Positions 1 through 8,868 of a stretch of DNA of 38,127 nt are shown here, in pieces (position 1 is the stretch's first letter; each line of letters opens with the position of its first letter). The DNA lies in NCBI GenBank assembly GCA_014379905.1, contig JACMKX010000002.1:1-38127 (forward strand). Reading direction: 5' to 3'. The translations under genes and the position numbers were made by a program. The notes beneath the pieces are model-generated. The model did no database searches. It was not told the DNA's origin and saw only the letters and a list, made by a program, of their open reading frames with translations. This DNA is from Ferruginibacter sp. (GTDB lineage: Bacteria; Bacteroidota; Bacteroidia; Chitinophagales; Chitinophagaceae).

Positions 1-2263
1 GTATCCAGCTACTGGCATTGGCGGCATTTATGTTTACTGTTTGGGTGTTAATACACGACCCGCCGGAACCATGTGCGGTGGCTGCGGGCACAGCAGCCAG
101 TTCGGTACGCCTTGCCCATTTGCCGTTGAGCGGTTCAAAATCTGCTTTTACTGTATAGTTATTGGTGGCAGGGTCGTATTCAAATAATACTCCTGTTGCG
201 GTTGGGCTGCCGCCTAAATTGGTCATGCCGTAAAACTTATTATTCAGCATGGTCATACCCGCCATGGCCATATTGCCTGTAGTGTAGTCCAGCTCTTTCT
301 TTTTACTAAGTACACCTGTTACCAGGTCGAACTGGTAAATGAAGCCACTATAACTACCCAAATTAGAAGATTGTGTTACACCCCATAATTTATTATCGTA
401 GCCTGTAACTTTACCTAATGGTGTGGAGCCGGTAACGTCTGCCTTAAAATCGGCCAGTTTCACCAGGGCATTGGGCAGGGGTAGGTATTCAAAAATAGTT
501 CCGTGGTTATTAATCCCGCCGGTAGCCGCTACGCCAAACAGGCGGCCATTGTACACCGTTAACGCACATTGAGGATTACCGCCCCGGGTACCATCAAAAG
601 CCACTTTGGTGAGTACGGTATTGTTGGCGGGATTCAATTCAAAAATGGTTCCCTTGTTACTGGTACTGCCGGTGCGGCAGGTGCCATATATTTTACCGTT
701 GAACACCACCAGTTGCCCGTAAGGATATTCACCATCAGCCCCTCCAAAATTAAACAATGTAGTATATTCATTGTTATTGGGATCGTATTGAAAGAGAGTA
801 CCCCTTTCATTGGTTCCGCCAATAGCTGTAACTCCGTAAAACTTATCGTTATACAATACAAAACCACCCTGGTCGCTGAATTTTCCGGCTGTTTCTGCCA
901 TAGGTATCTTTACCTCGAACTCTTTTGTTTGCAGGTCAAAGGCATAAATACCGCCGCCTTTTAAGCTCCCGCCCGCAGAAGCTCCACCATAAAGTTTGTG
1001 CTTGTAATACATCAGCTGACCGTTAGGAGTTTGCAGTTCATTATCGCCAAGGCTTATTTTAAGAGCAAACTGGTTATTGGCCGGATTATATTCAAAAAGG
1101 GAACTTATGCCGGATACATAGCCACCATTCAACAACCAGCCATATAATTTATTATTGTAGAGCAATATTCGTCCCTCGCCAGTACCTCCACTTGCATTAT
1201 TAAAACTTTTTAGAGTGGTGTAATTATTGGTTACCGGGTTATAACTAAATAATTCACCATTGCCGGTGGCGCCGCCAAAAAAGGCAGAGCCATACAGCAG
1301 GCCGTTATAACTCAGCAACGTAAAACGATTGTTTACGGTAGCAGCTGTAAAATCAAGTTCAGTATTCAGTGAATTTAGTGCGGGATCGTATACAAAAACA
1401 AAACCTTCATCGCCCGGGCCGCCGTGGCTTGCTACCCCATAAAGTTTATTGTTGAGTACCGCCATGCAGCCATACACTTCCCCGGCACCCAGGGGAGCGA
1501 GATCCTGTTTTTGTGACACAATATTGGTAGCAGGGTCAAATGAAAATATTATTCCGTTTCCGTCTGTGCACCATAGTTTATTTGCATACACTGTAAAACC
1601 CGACCTGGCACTTCCACTCATTGCTCCCGAAAAATGATGCTTAACACTATAAACGCCGGTGGCAGGATCAAATTCATAAATAACGCCCTCATTATTATTG
1701 CCACCCAACATGGTAAGTCCATATAACTTATTATTGAATACAGCAGGCTCATGCTCTACGGCATAACCACTGGCTTCCACAAAAAGGTGCGGTTTAACAA
1801 TGGCCCCATTTGCGGGATTAAATTCAAACAAAGCGGAGGGTGCAAGGGATCCGTTATTGCCACTTACGCCGTATAATTTATTGCCAAGCAATACCATGGC
1901 ATTACTTACACTGCCCAAACCTGCATCGTGCAGGTTTACTTTGGTAGTGTATATATTGGTAGCGGGATCAAATTCACTGATGATGCCATCATCATTTACC
2001 CCTCCATAGGTAAGCAGGGAATAAAATTTACCGTTATAGGCTACCGGTTGGTTGCCTTCCCAAGACCTTCCGGAATTAGCAGAGGTAAAATAAGAATAGT
2101 TTACCTGGGAAGTGCCATCATATTTGGTAGAAAAAAAAGTGCCGTTATCATCTTTTCCGCCACCTGCCGTGGTACTCCAAAATTGATAAATGCCCTGCGC
2201 ATTGGTAACAACAGGCATAATAAAACAGGCAGTTGTTACAATAAGTGTAAAGATCTTTTTCAT
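1..2263 (-). CDS. GloVer-repeat secreted protein (3' end beyond window)
   Basis: The frame opening at the ATG complement 2261-2263 is free of stops down to base 1, giving 754 codons with the C-terminus outside the window. It starts with a Sec signal peptide ending near NAQG. The rest is a tandem array of about 50-residue units of the pattern NNKLYG-x-GG-xxx-G-(I/V/L)-F-(E/Q)-YDPA-x-N-Y-xx-L, for example NGKIYGTCRTG then KGTIFELNPA. This is the signature of the TIGR03803 GloVer tandem repeat (beta-propeller-like, secreted, function unknown). The last visible residues (SGGSCINTQTVNI) leave the repeat pattern and probably begin a C-terminal domain. A type IX secretion sorting domain is common in such proteins, but the end is not visible. 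A 21-bp-spaced LytTR-like repeat lies 54-86 bp upstream. Small open frames on the other strand here are shadows of the repeats. Confidence 0.88.
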   Translation of the reverse strand, partial: MKKIFTLIVTTACFIMPVVTNAQGIYQFWSTTAGGGKDDNGTFFSTKYDGTSQVNYSYFTSANSGRSWEGNQPVAYNGKFYSLLTYGGVNDDGIISEFDPATNIYTTKVNLHDAGLGSVSNAMVLLGNKLYGVSGNNGSLAPSALFEFNPANGAIVKPHLFVEASGYAVEHEPAVFNNKLYGLTMLGGNNNEGVIYEFDPATGVYSVKHHFSGAMSGSARSGFTVYANKLWCTDGNGIIFSFDPATNIVSQKQDLAPLGAGEVYGCMAVLNNKLYGVASHGGPGDEGFVFVYDPALNSLNTELDFTAATVNNRFTLLSYNGLLYGSAFFGGATGNGELFSYNPVTNNYTTLKSFNNASGGTGEGRILLYNNKLYGWLLNGGYVSGISSLFEYNPANNQFALKISLGDNELQTPNGQLMYYKHKLYGGASAGGSLKGGGIYAFDLQTKEFEVKIPMAETAGKFSDQGGFVLYNDKFYGVTAIGGTNERGTLFQYDPNNNEYTTLFNFGGADGEYPYGQLVVFNGKIYGTCRTGSTSNKGTIFELNPANNTVLTKVAFDGTRGGNPQCALTVYNGRLFGVAATGGINNHGTIFEYLPLPNALVKLADFKADVTGSTPLGKVTGYDNKLWGVTQSSNLGSYSGFIYQFDLVTGVLSKKKELDYTTGNMAMAGMTMLNNKFYGMTNLGGSPTATGVLFEYDPATNNYTVKADFEPLNGKWARRTELAAVPAATAHGSGGSCINTQTVNINAANASSWI

Positions 2264-2316
2264 ATAATTTTTATTTAAGCCTGCAAAGTAGTGCCGGCAA
2301 ATGTTGAAATACCCGT

Positions 2317-2349
2317 GAGTTAACGGATAGAGACGCAGAGTTAACGGAT
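2317..2349 (-). promoter_or_regulatory. LytTR-type operator: 12-bp direct repeat, 21-bp period
   Basis: The 12-mer GAGTTAACGGAT occurs perfectly at 2317-2328 and 2338-2349, so the period is exactly 21 bp. Read on the minus strand each half is ATCCGTTAACTC. LytTR-family regulators bind two GTT-containing half-sites of about 9 bp separated by 12-13 bp, and this matches that layout. It lies 54-86 bp upstream of the GloVer gene. The assignment to the LytTR regulators at 8869-10432 is inference. Confidence 0.6.
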
Positions 2350-2454
2350 CTTAAAAAAGCGTAGAGGAAAGGTGATAGCTGTGGTGCATATCTCACGAAA
2401 CACATTTTGAACGTCGTGGATTTCGGGGCTCCGGTATGATTATGAAATCAGCCC

Positions 2455-2484
2455 ATCCGTTAATTAAAAACCCTCATTGGTTAA
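2455..2484 (+). promoter_or_regulatory. LytTR-type operator upstream of the serine hydrolase
   Basis: ATCCGTTAA at 2455-2463 is followed exactly 21 bp later by ATTGGTTAA at 2476-2484 (7 of 9 identical, GTTAA retained). The pair ends 61 bp before the ATG at 2546. A possible -7 element, CAGTTTTG at 2515-2522, sits between. The first half is the reverse complement of the core of the repeats at 2317-2349. Confidence 0.5.
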
Positions 2485-2545
2485 ACCATCCTGTTTTTTA
2501 TGGGAGATGTTGAGCAGTTTTGTTTCACAAAAAAATAATTAATTT

Positions 2546-3712
2546 ATGAAACACATTTCACAGGTTAGCTTAATGGTATTGTTTGCAGTAGTAACATTTA
2601 CTTCGTGCAAAAAAGAAAAGCTGGCCGCCAACACCCGCACATTCAACGTTGAAAAATTCAAAGAAAACTTAAAGCTCCAGATAGCCGCTTCCGGTACACC
2701 CGAAGGCTATAGTTTTGTAATTACAAAAGACGGGCAGGTGGCAGACAGCTTCTCTACCGGCAATGCCCGTAAAAGCACTGCTGGTGGTAATACGCCCTGG
2801 AATACCCAACAGGAAATTAATGTTGCCAGCGTTACCAAAACACTTACAGCTGTTGCTGTTTTACAACTGATGACAAAAAATGATCTTGAACCCGGCGATA
2901 AGATCGGTGATTGGTTGCCCACTTATTTTAATGCAACGGCTACCATTAAAAACCTGAGCTTTGAAGAACTGATGACGCATAGTTCCGGCATTACAGAAGG
3001 CAGCACCAGTTTTGATTCTATGGTAGCTGTAGTACGCAGGCCACTGGCAGACCCCGCTAAGACAAAAAACAATTATGCCAATTTAAATTTTGCTCTTTTT
3101 CGTGCCATGATCCCTTACCTGAGAGATAAAAGTGCAGCTGCTTCGCAGGAAGCAAATATGTTGCCCGCCAACCCTTCCGGTTTTGAAACATGGTTATCCA
3201 ACGCCTACATTGGCTATATGCAAAGCAATGTTTTTACAGCTATCGGTTTGGGTGTTACCAATTGCAAACCTTCGCCCGGTACAGCGCAGGCATTTAGTGA
3301 ACCAACCGGCCCATCGCAGGCAACTGCTAACTTAACCGACTGGACAGAAACTTCCGGGGGAGGTGGTTATTTTATGTCGGTATTGGAAATGGCCCGCTTC
3401 AATGCATTTTTAGCCAATACCTACACCATATTAAGCAAGGAAGAAAGAGCGCTGATGGATGGTAAATACATGGGTTGGGATCCGGGAGATTCGAGGATGA
3501 CATCGGCCGGCAGGTCTTACGGAAAAGATGGTGCCCTGCGCTGGGATAATGATGGCAACGGGCTCGATGTGGGCGATGCAGGTTTACAAACACTCATAGT
3601 TAAGTATCCCAATAAAGTAGAACTGGCTATTGCCATTAATTCATTAAACGGCAACTGGCGTAGCCTGAGTGGCATGGCAGCAACAGCTTATGATGCTGCC
3701 TGGGAAGACTAA
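2546..3712 (+). CDS. Lipoprotein serine hydrolase, beta-lactamase class C family
   Basis: 388 residues. The N-terminus is a lipoprotein signal with lipobox ending in Cys21 (FTSC), so the protein is probably anchored in a membrane facing the periplasm or surface. The class C/DD-peptidase-like fold is indicated by S95-V-T-K98 (SxxK, nucleophile Ser95), LMTHSSGI at 142-149, Y177-A-N179 (YxN) and the GGGGYFMSVLEMARF stretch near 271-285. A C-terminal GDAG at about 343-346 replaces the usual KTG or HxG box. Family members hydrolyse beta-lactams, D-amino-acid peptides or esters, and the substrate cannot be assigned here. The gene stands alone, is convergent with the sensor kinase at 3804-6917, and has a LytTR-like operator upstream, suggesting control by the adjacent two-component system. 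Confidence 0.85.
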   Translation: MKHISQVSLMVLFAVVTFTSCKKEKLAANTRTFNVEKFKENLKLQIAASGTPEGYSFVITKDGQVADSFSTGNARKSTAGGNTPWNTQQEINVASVTKTLTAVAVLQLMTKNDLEPGDKIGDWLPTYFNATATIKNLSFEELMTHSSGITEGSTSFDSMVAVVRRPLADPAKTKNNYANLNFALFRAMIPYLRDKSAAASQEANMLPANPSGFETWLSNAYIGYMQSNVFTAIGLGVTNCKPSPGTAQAFSEPTGPSQATANLTDWTETSGGGGYFMSVLEMARFNAFLANTYTILSKEERALMDGKYMGWDPGDSRMTSAGRSYGKDGALRWDNDGNGLDVGDAGLQTLIVKYPNKVELAIAINSLNGNWRSLSGMAATAYDAAWED

Positions 3713-3761
3713 AATTTTCTTCTTCATGTTCTCTATAAGTGTGGTTCGTATCCGCAATTTT

Positions 3762-3783
3762 AAAGCCGGCGTTTGCCGGCTTT
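3762..3783. terminator. Bidirectional intrinsic terminator
   Basis: A perfect 9-bp stem, AAAGCCGGC (3762-3770) and GCCGGCTTT (3775-3783), encloses a GTTT loop. It lies between the convergent hydrolase and sensor-kinase genes. A-rich and T-rich flanks make it usable on both strands. Confidence 0.75.
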
Positions 3784-3803
3784 AATTATTTTATTACAAC
3801 TGG

Positions 3804-6800
3804 TTAAAAACTTTCTACCAGTGCCATTCTTATTTCTACCCGGGTGCCTGCAGCAGTTCCTTCCGGGTTTTTAAGGTCAATTATTTTTACGGCGCTGCTA
3901 AAATTATGGTCTTTATTAAACAGCTCAATACGTTTCATCGTAATGTCAATACCATGAGATTTTCGGTGAAGGATAGTATCGGGCTTATTGTGTTTGGCCT
4001 GCTGACGGCCAATGCCATTGTCTTCAATTATAAAAAGAATATGGTTCAATTCTTTTTCAATACCAACTTTTAAATCGCCTCCCTCCGGCAGTGGCAGCAA
4101 ACCATGCAGTATCGCATTTTCTACAAAAGGTTGAATAATGAGCGGGGGGATTTCGGTGGTATCGGTTACAATGCTGTGATCAATATCAATATGATAATTA
4201 AATTTATCGCTAAACCTTATCCGTTCCAGTTGCACATACAATTCCAATACATCCAGTTCTTCTGCCAGCGTAATTTTTTTCTCCCTGCTATGATCCAGTA
4301 TCAAACGGATGAGTTTAGAGAACTTGCTAATGTACTGGTTGGCCTTTGCAGGATCGTTCCTGTTGATAAATGAATTAATGGTATTGAGTGAATTGAAAAT
4401 AAAATGAGGGCTCATTTGAGTACGCAGCGCACTGTTCTCCAGTTCATTTAGTTTAATGGCATAGTCGCTGTGCAGTTTTGATTCCTTCCTGATGCTGCGG
4501 ATGCGGTTTTTGTAAACAGCATACAGTATACCTGCAGTGGCAGCCAATACCAGAAACAAAAACCAGCTTCTTTGCCAAAAGGGTTTGCCTACATGAATCT
4601 TAACCGCCTGGCCGTGCTCGTTCCATTGTCCGTTTCCATTCCTCGATTTTAGCAGGAGTGTATAGTTGCCACCAGAAACATTTGTATAACTGCCGCTGCG
4701 GTTTTTGCCAATGTATTGCCAATCCTGGTCAAATCCTTTTAATTTGTAGGCATATTCTATATCATCTCCTTCACTGTAATCAAATGCACTGATATCGAAA
4801 GAGAAAAAATTCTGGTCATAACCCAAGTCTATTTTTTTAACCGTACTTACTGCTTCAGCCGTTTCAAAAGGTTTATCGTACACTTTAAAACTGGTAAGCC
4901 AGGCAGGGGCCGCCAGCTTATCGTCGTTTATAAGGACTGGAAAAATTTCGTAAAAGCCTTTATTGCTTCCAATTAAAACCGTTTGCCAGGCAGACAGTGT
5001 CAGACTGTTTCCAAACAATTGCACATTACTGAAGCCGTCTTTTTCTCCCAGGTAAGTTATTTGTCCGTTGGTTGTGTTCAGCCTTGCAAGGGTTCGGTTA
5101 TTGGTAAGCCATACATCCTGGCCCACAGGTAAAATATTTTTTATTTCCTCAGAAGTATTAACAGATTTGTTGAGCCTGTAAATTTTCGCCATCTGCCCCT
5201 CTTCTATACAAATGGCTCCCCGGTTGGAAGCCAGCCATAACCGGTCCTGCCCGTCAATATTAATATTATTGATCACCAAAGGTTTTTCCAAACTGTTGAG
5301 CATTGCGGTTTTATCTGCTAAAACGCCGGTAACAGGGTCGTACCCATGCAAATATCCGTTACTGCCGGCGATCCATATTTTTTTTCTGGCAATATTCCAG
5401 GCTACGTCTGCTACGCCGGTGAGGTTGTACAAGGGTAAATCCATGGAGTCATTTCTAAAAGAATGACTTTTAAATGTTTTCCTGTTAAAGGTATTAATGC
5501 GGTTAAAGCCCACAAGCATCATGGAATCTCCTTCCATCTCTACCATGTTGGAGATACCATCATCTCTTAAAGGATTTGGTTTTGTTAACCTGCCAAACGT
5601 GCGCATTGTTTTTGTGGCCGGGTTATAGCGCATTATGCCAATGCGGTTGGTACCCATCCACATAATGCCTTCCCTGTCCATCAAACCACATTGCACCTGT
5701 TCAAGCGGCAGCGTTCCAAGTTCTTTTGCAATGCCTTTTAAGTTAAGGAAACGGTTACTGCGCTTACTGTAAAAGCTGGCACCTGCATCCATTCCAACCA
5801 TTAACAGGTCATCATCCATTTTTGCCAGCGACATTACATGCCCTTTTTGTAGTCCTCCCGGCTCTACAGGATTTACACTATAAAACTTTACCCTGCTTTC
5901 ATTAGGATTAAAACGATAAACGCCCTGGCGGGGCGTTCCGATCCATATATTATGCTGCCGGTCTTCAAAAACACAAGTAGCAGCATTGCCATCAAAGCCA
6001 TAAGGATTATAGGGCTCCCGCGGAACAGGCACAGATAAATTGGATGCCGGAAAATATTCTGCCAGGCGGAAATAATAATTGGCTGTCCAAAACCTGCCGG
6101 AATGGTCTTTCATTACCTGGTAAGTAGTATTAAACAGAATGCTGTCGTTCTTTTTTAAGGGACCTTCAGTTAATGAAAACTGGTTGGTTCGCGTATTGAA
6201 TTTTGTAAGACCTAATGACAAAGTGCCTATCAACATCATGCTGTCATTCATCTTTTGCATACCAATGGTAAACAGGCAACAAGTGTCCTGGTATATGGTT
6301 TTATACCGGATGGTTTCGTAGGCGGTTTTGGTAATGTCTATTTTATAAAAGCCCCTGTTTTCAGTAGTGGCGTATAGCGTATTTTTATCAAAAAATAATA
6401 AACCGCGAATATATATCAGTCGTTTTTCCTGGTTAAGGCTGGCACTCATGTTTTTCCATTCTCCGGTGCTGCGTTTCCACCATAACAATCCCTCATTGGT
6501 GCCGGCGTATATATTCCCGGAAGCATCTTCGGTAATGCAGTTTACAAAAGCCGTATTAATGGGTTCGGTAGCTGCAAACCGTTCAAACTTTTCTTTAGAA
6601 AAATTAAATCTTACCAGGCCGCTGCTGGTGCCTACCCATAAGGTTCCCTTACTATCGCTGAAGAGTGCCGTAGTGTTGTTGCTGGTGAGGCCATTATTTT
6701 TAGCATCTGCAAAAAAAGTCCTGATAGAATAGCCGTCGTACCTGTTAAGCCCGTTGCCGGAAGCAAACCACATAAAACCATATTGATCCTGCACAATGGC

Positions 6801-6917
6801 ATTTACCCTTGCATCGGTTAGCCCCTTGTCCAGGAAGATCTGGAAAAATTTGTAGGGCGTCTGCGCATCAAGCTGTTTTACCGTAAAAAAAAGAAATAAG
6901 AAGATCAGCCGTTTCAT
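3804..6917 (-). CDS. Propeller-sensor histidine kinase (Reg_prop, Y_Y_Y, LytS-type)
   Basis: 1037 residues. A signal peptide is followed by a long periplasmic region (about 30-690) of Reg_prop beta-propeller repeats such as DQYGFMWFASGNGLNRYDG and SKGTLWVGTSSGLVRF. A Y_Y_Y domain follows (about 700-770, with YAYKLKGFDQDWQYIG), then one membrane helix (about 785-802) and a cytoplasmic LytS/YpdA-type kinase. The phosphoacceptor motif is MSPHFIFNSLNTINSFI with His838. The ATP-binding domain keeps its N box (PFVENAILHG) and DNGIG, so it should be active. There is no fused receiver or DNA-binding domain, so it needs a separate regulator. The obvious candidates are the two LytTR proteins encoded divergently at 8869-10432. 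The ligand is unknown; in Bacteroidota such propeller sensors often detect carbohydrates. Confidence 0.88.
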   Translation of the reverse strand: MKRLIFLFLFFTVKQLDAQTPYKFFQIFLDKGLTDARVNAIVQDQYGFMWFASGNGLNRYDGYSIRTFFADAKNNGLTSNNTTALFSDSKGTLWVGTSSGLVRFNFSKEKFERFAATEPINTAFVNCITEDASGNIYAGTNEGLLWWKRSTGEWKNMSASLNQEKRLIYIRGLLFFDKNTLYATTENRGFYKIDITKTAYETIRYKTIYQDTCCLFTIGMQKMNDSMMLIGTLSLGLTKFNTRTNQFSLTEGPLKKNDSILFNTTYQVMKDHSGRFWTANYYFRLAEYFPASNLSVPVPREPYNPYGFDGNAATCVFEDRQHNIWIGTPRQGVYRFNPNESRVKFYSVNPVEPGGLQKGHVMSLAKMDDDLLMVGMDAGASFYSKRSNRFLNLKGIAKELGTLPLEQVQCGLMDREGIMWMGTNRIGIMRYNPATKTMRTFGRLTKPNPLRDDGISNMVEMEGDSMMLVGFNRINTFNRKTFKSHSFRNDSMDLPLYNLTGVADVAWNIARKKIWIAGSNGYLHGYDPVTGVLADKTAMLNSLEKPLVINNINIDGQDRLWLASNRGAICIEEGQMAKIYRLNKSVNTSEEIKNILPVGQDVWLTNNRTLARLNTTNGQITYLGEKDGFSNVQLFGNSLTLSAWQTVLIGSNKGFYEIFPVLINDDKLAAPAWLTSFKVYDKPFETAEAVSTVKKIDLGYDQNFFSFDISAFDYSEGDDIEYAYKLKGFDQDWQYIGKNRSGSYTNVSGGNYTLLLKSRNGNGQWNEHGQAVKIHVGKPFWQRSWFLFLVLAATAGILYAVYKNRIRSIRKESKLHSDYAIKLNELENSALRTQMSPHFIFNSLNTINSFINRNDPAKANQYISKFSKLIRLILDHSREKKITLAEELDVLELYVQLERIRFSDKFNYHIDIDHSIVTDTTEIPPLIIQPFVENAILHGLLPLPEGGDLKVGIEKELNHILFIIEDNGIGRQQAKHNKPDTILHRKSHGIDITMKRIELFNKDHNFSSAVKIIDLKNPEGTAAGTRVEIRMALVESF

Positions 6918-6956
6918 TAGCTGTAAAATACAACCTTAAACGAAAACAGCATTAAA

Positions 6957-6990
6957 ATCCGTTAAGCCAAATGGCCGTTTCGTTAACGGA
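6957..6990. promoter_or_regulatory. Bidirectional LytTR-type operator between divergent sensor genes
   Basis: On the plus strand ATCCGTTAA (6957-6965) is followed 21 bp later by TTTCGTTAA (6978-6986). On the minus strand TCCGTTAAC (6990-6982) is followed 21 bp later by TGGCTTAAC (6969-6961). The outer elements form an inverted repeat. The site lies 40 bp upstream of the kinase gene (-) and about 160 bp upstream of the sensor-regulator operon (+). Confidence 0.55.
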
Positions 6991-7050
6991 AATCCCCCTT
7001 TGATTAAAACAGCCGGAAAACCAGGGTATAAAAAGAGAAATTGAAGGGGA

Positions 7051-7064
7051 TATCCCGTGGGATA
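7051..7064. promoter_or_regulatory. Short palindrome upstream of the sensor operon
   Basis: TATCCC-GT-GGGATA has perfect 6-bp arms and a 2-bp spacer, 83 bp upstream of the ATG at 7147. It could be an operator half-site pair, but no regulator can be named from the sequence. Confidence 0.25.
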
Positions 7065-7146
7065 ACTCAAAACCGGTTTTTGTTAAGTAACGGGTTGCAT
7101 TTAATGGCAACTGTTTTTACTTTACAATAATATTCTCTTAATAACT

Positions 7147-8859
7147 ATGGGCAAAAGCAGACTATATTTTTTTTTATTATGTTGTTTTATTTATTGTAAT
7201 TCAACCCGTGCACAGCCGCCGGCAGTGGCTACAGACAGCTGGGAAACAACTAAAAAAAACAAGCGGGGCAAAATTGCTGTACTCTGGTATACCATTGAAC
7301 CATTTATTTATTTTAATGAAGGAAAAATAACCGGCATTGAATATGAACTGATGGAAGGTTTTGTACCCTTTCTTAAAAAAAACTATGGTATTGATCTTAC
7401 CCTCCAATGGGTAGATGCCAAAGCTTTTGAGCCAATATATCCGGCAGTAAAGCAATCGGCAGAAAAAGGATTGTTTGCTATGAGTTACTATTCCATTACA
7501 GAAGAAAGAAAAAGCGAAGTAAAGTTTGCACCACCTTACATGCCCGATCTTAATATACTGGTTACCAGTAATAACCTGCCGGTGTACAACCGGGAAGATC
7601 TTTTTATAAAAGACATGCAGCGTTATTCTGGTTACACCATGGCTCAAACAACCATGGAAGAAGACATGAATAAGCTACGCAGTATTTATCCTTCTTTGCA
7701 GGTATCTACCCGGCTGGATGATTATGAAGTGCTGAACCAGATTGCGGCAGTAAACAATGCTTTTGGTTATGTTCCGCTCAGCATTTACGTACTGGCCCTG
7801 CAGCGGGGAACAAAAGTAAAACGCCAGAAAATATTATCGACACGCAGGGAAGGGCTGGCAGCCATTTATACCAAAAACAGTGATTGGGATGAGCCTGTAA
7901 ATGCCTGGTTCAACAGTAACGATTGCAAAAAACTAACGATTGCCCTTATACGCAAACACCTGGGGGTAGAAGTGGCAGATATTATCCTCGAAGTATCCGG
8001 CCCCGATAGCAGCCGCCGGCCTGCCGCCGATATAGAGCTGCTAACAAAAGAAAGAGAAATTGTTACAAAGCGTTTAATTGATACTGCATTGCAGTACCAG
8101 CGTAGCCAGGCAGTAAGAAACATTACTATCATTGCCGTTATTATTTTTATTGTAATAAGTATTGTTTTATATAGTATGTTTTCCGGAAAAAAAAGGCTGG
8201 CATCATTGCTCACACAACGCAACCAGGAAATCATTCAGCAAAAACAGGAGATAGAGAAAATTAACAGGCAGCTGCAACAGAAGCTGGCAGTATCACAATT
8301 AAATCCTCATCTTATTTTTAATTCGCTTACGGCTATACAGCATTTTGTAATGCTGGAAGATAAAAAAATGGCAAATAAATATTTATCACAACTGGGCAAA
8401 TTCATTCGTTATATTTTGCAAAATGCCAGCCAGCCACTCATAAGTTCACTGGAAGAAAAGAATATGCTGGAACAATATCTTATTTTAGAACAGGCAAGAT
8501 TTAATGATAGTTTTACATATGAACTCAGTGTGCAGGGAAATGGCGGACAAATACCTTCTATGCTAACCTTTCCATTTGTAGAAGAAGCTTTGTATGAAAG
8601 GGTGTTGGCCGGCGAAAGCAGTAATGGCAGCAGGTTTTTGAGTATCAGCTTTACAGATGCTGATGGTGCCACGGCCATATCGATTAAAGACAACAGCCTG
8701 GGGCAAAGAAACATGGAAACCGGCAAAGCCGTAAAATCTGCCGAAGAACAGATAGCCGCTATCAATAAGGGGCAAACTAAAAAAATAACCGTAAGCCGTA
8801 AAAGCGAACCCGGACATAACCAGGTAGATATAAATATTCCGGATACTGTTTTACTATAA
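7147..8859 (+). CDS. SBP_bac_3 sensor with degenerate LytS-type kinase domain
   Basis: 570 residues. A signal peptide (cleavage near TRAQ) precedes a periplasmic substrate-binding-protein-like domain (about 40-275; KIAVLWYTIEPFIYF and GIEYELMEGF are typical of SBP_bac_3). After a linker come one membrane helix (about 326-345), a coiled coil, and a LytS-type region with LNPHLIFNSLTAIQHF (His388). The ATP-binding domain is eroded. The N box that should read VENAxxHG is V478-E-E480-A-L-Y-E-R, so the Mg-ATP-binding Asn is Glu480 and the following His is lost. The G1 box is DNSLG (515-519) instead of DNGxG, and no G2 box is seen. It may sense a ligand and regulate a partner kinase by dimerisation instead of catalysing phosphorylation. 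It is followed after 9 bp by the first LytTR gene, so the two are probably co-transcribed. Confidence 0.8.
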   Translation: MGKSRLYFFLLCCFIYCNSTRAQPPAVATDSWETTKKNKRGKIAVLWYTIEPFIYFNEGKITGIEYELMEGFVPFLKKNYGIDLTLQWVDAKAFEPIYPAVKQSAEKGLFAMSYYSITEERKSEVKFAPPYMPDLNILVTSNNLPVYNREDLFIKDMQRYSGYTMAQTTMEEDMNKLRSIYPSLQVSTRLDDYEVLNQIAAVNNAFGYVPLSIYVLALQRGTKVKRQKILSTRREGLAAIYTKNSDWDEPVNAWFNSNDCKKLTIALIRKHLGVEVADIILEVSGPDSSRRPAADIELLTKEREIVTKRLIDTALQYQRSQAVRNITIIAVIIFIVISIVLYSMFSGKKRLASLLTQRNQEIIQQKQEIEKINRQLQQKLAVSQLNPHLIFNSLTAIQHFVMLEDKKMANKYLSQLGKFIRYILQNASQPLISSLEEKNMLEQYLILEQARFNDSFTYELSVQGNGGQIPSMLTFPFVEEALYERVLAGESSNGSRFLSISFTDADGATAISIKDNSLGQRNMETGKAVKSAEEQIAAINKGQTKKITVSRKSEPGHNQVDINIPDTVLL

Positions 8860-8868
8860 ACTAACATT

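Noticed and set aside
569..2278. Plus-strand open frames of 62-131 codons
   Set aside because: They are antisense to the GloVer repeats, whose minus-strand frame is continuous for 754 codons.
7127..7144. ATAATAT/TTAATAA at 11-bp step before the sensor operon, as another Pho-like box
   Set aside because: It has no G or C positions of the consensus, is pure AT, and sits in an unrelated context.
8409..8867. Minus-strand frame of 152 codons
   Set aside because: It is antisense to the sensor's kinase-like domain and has no coding signature.
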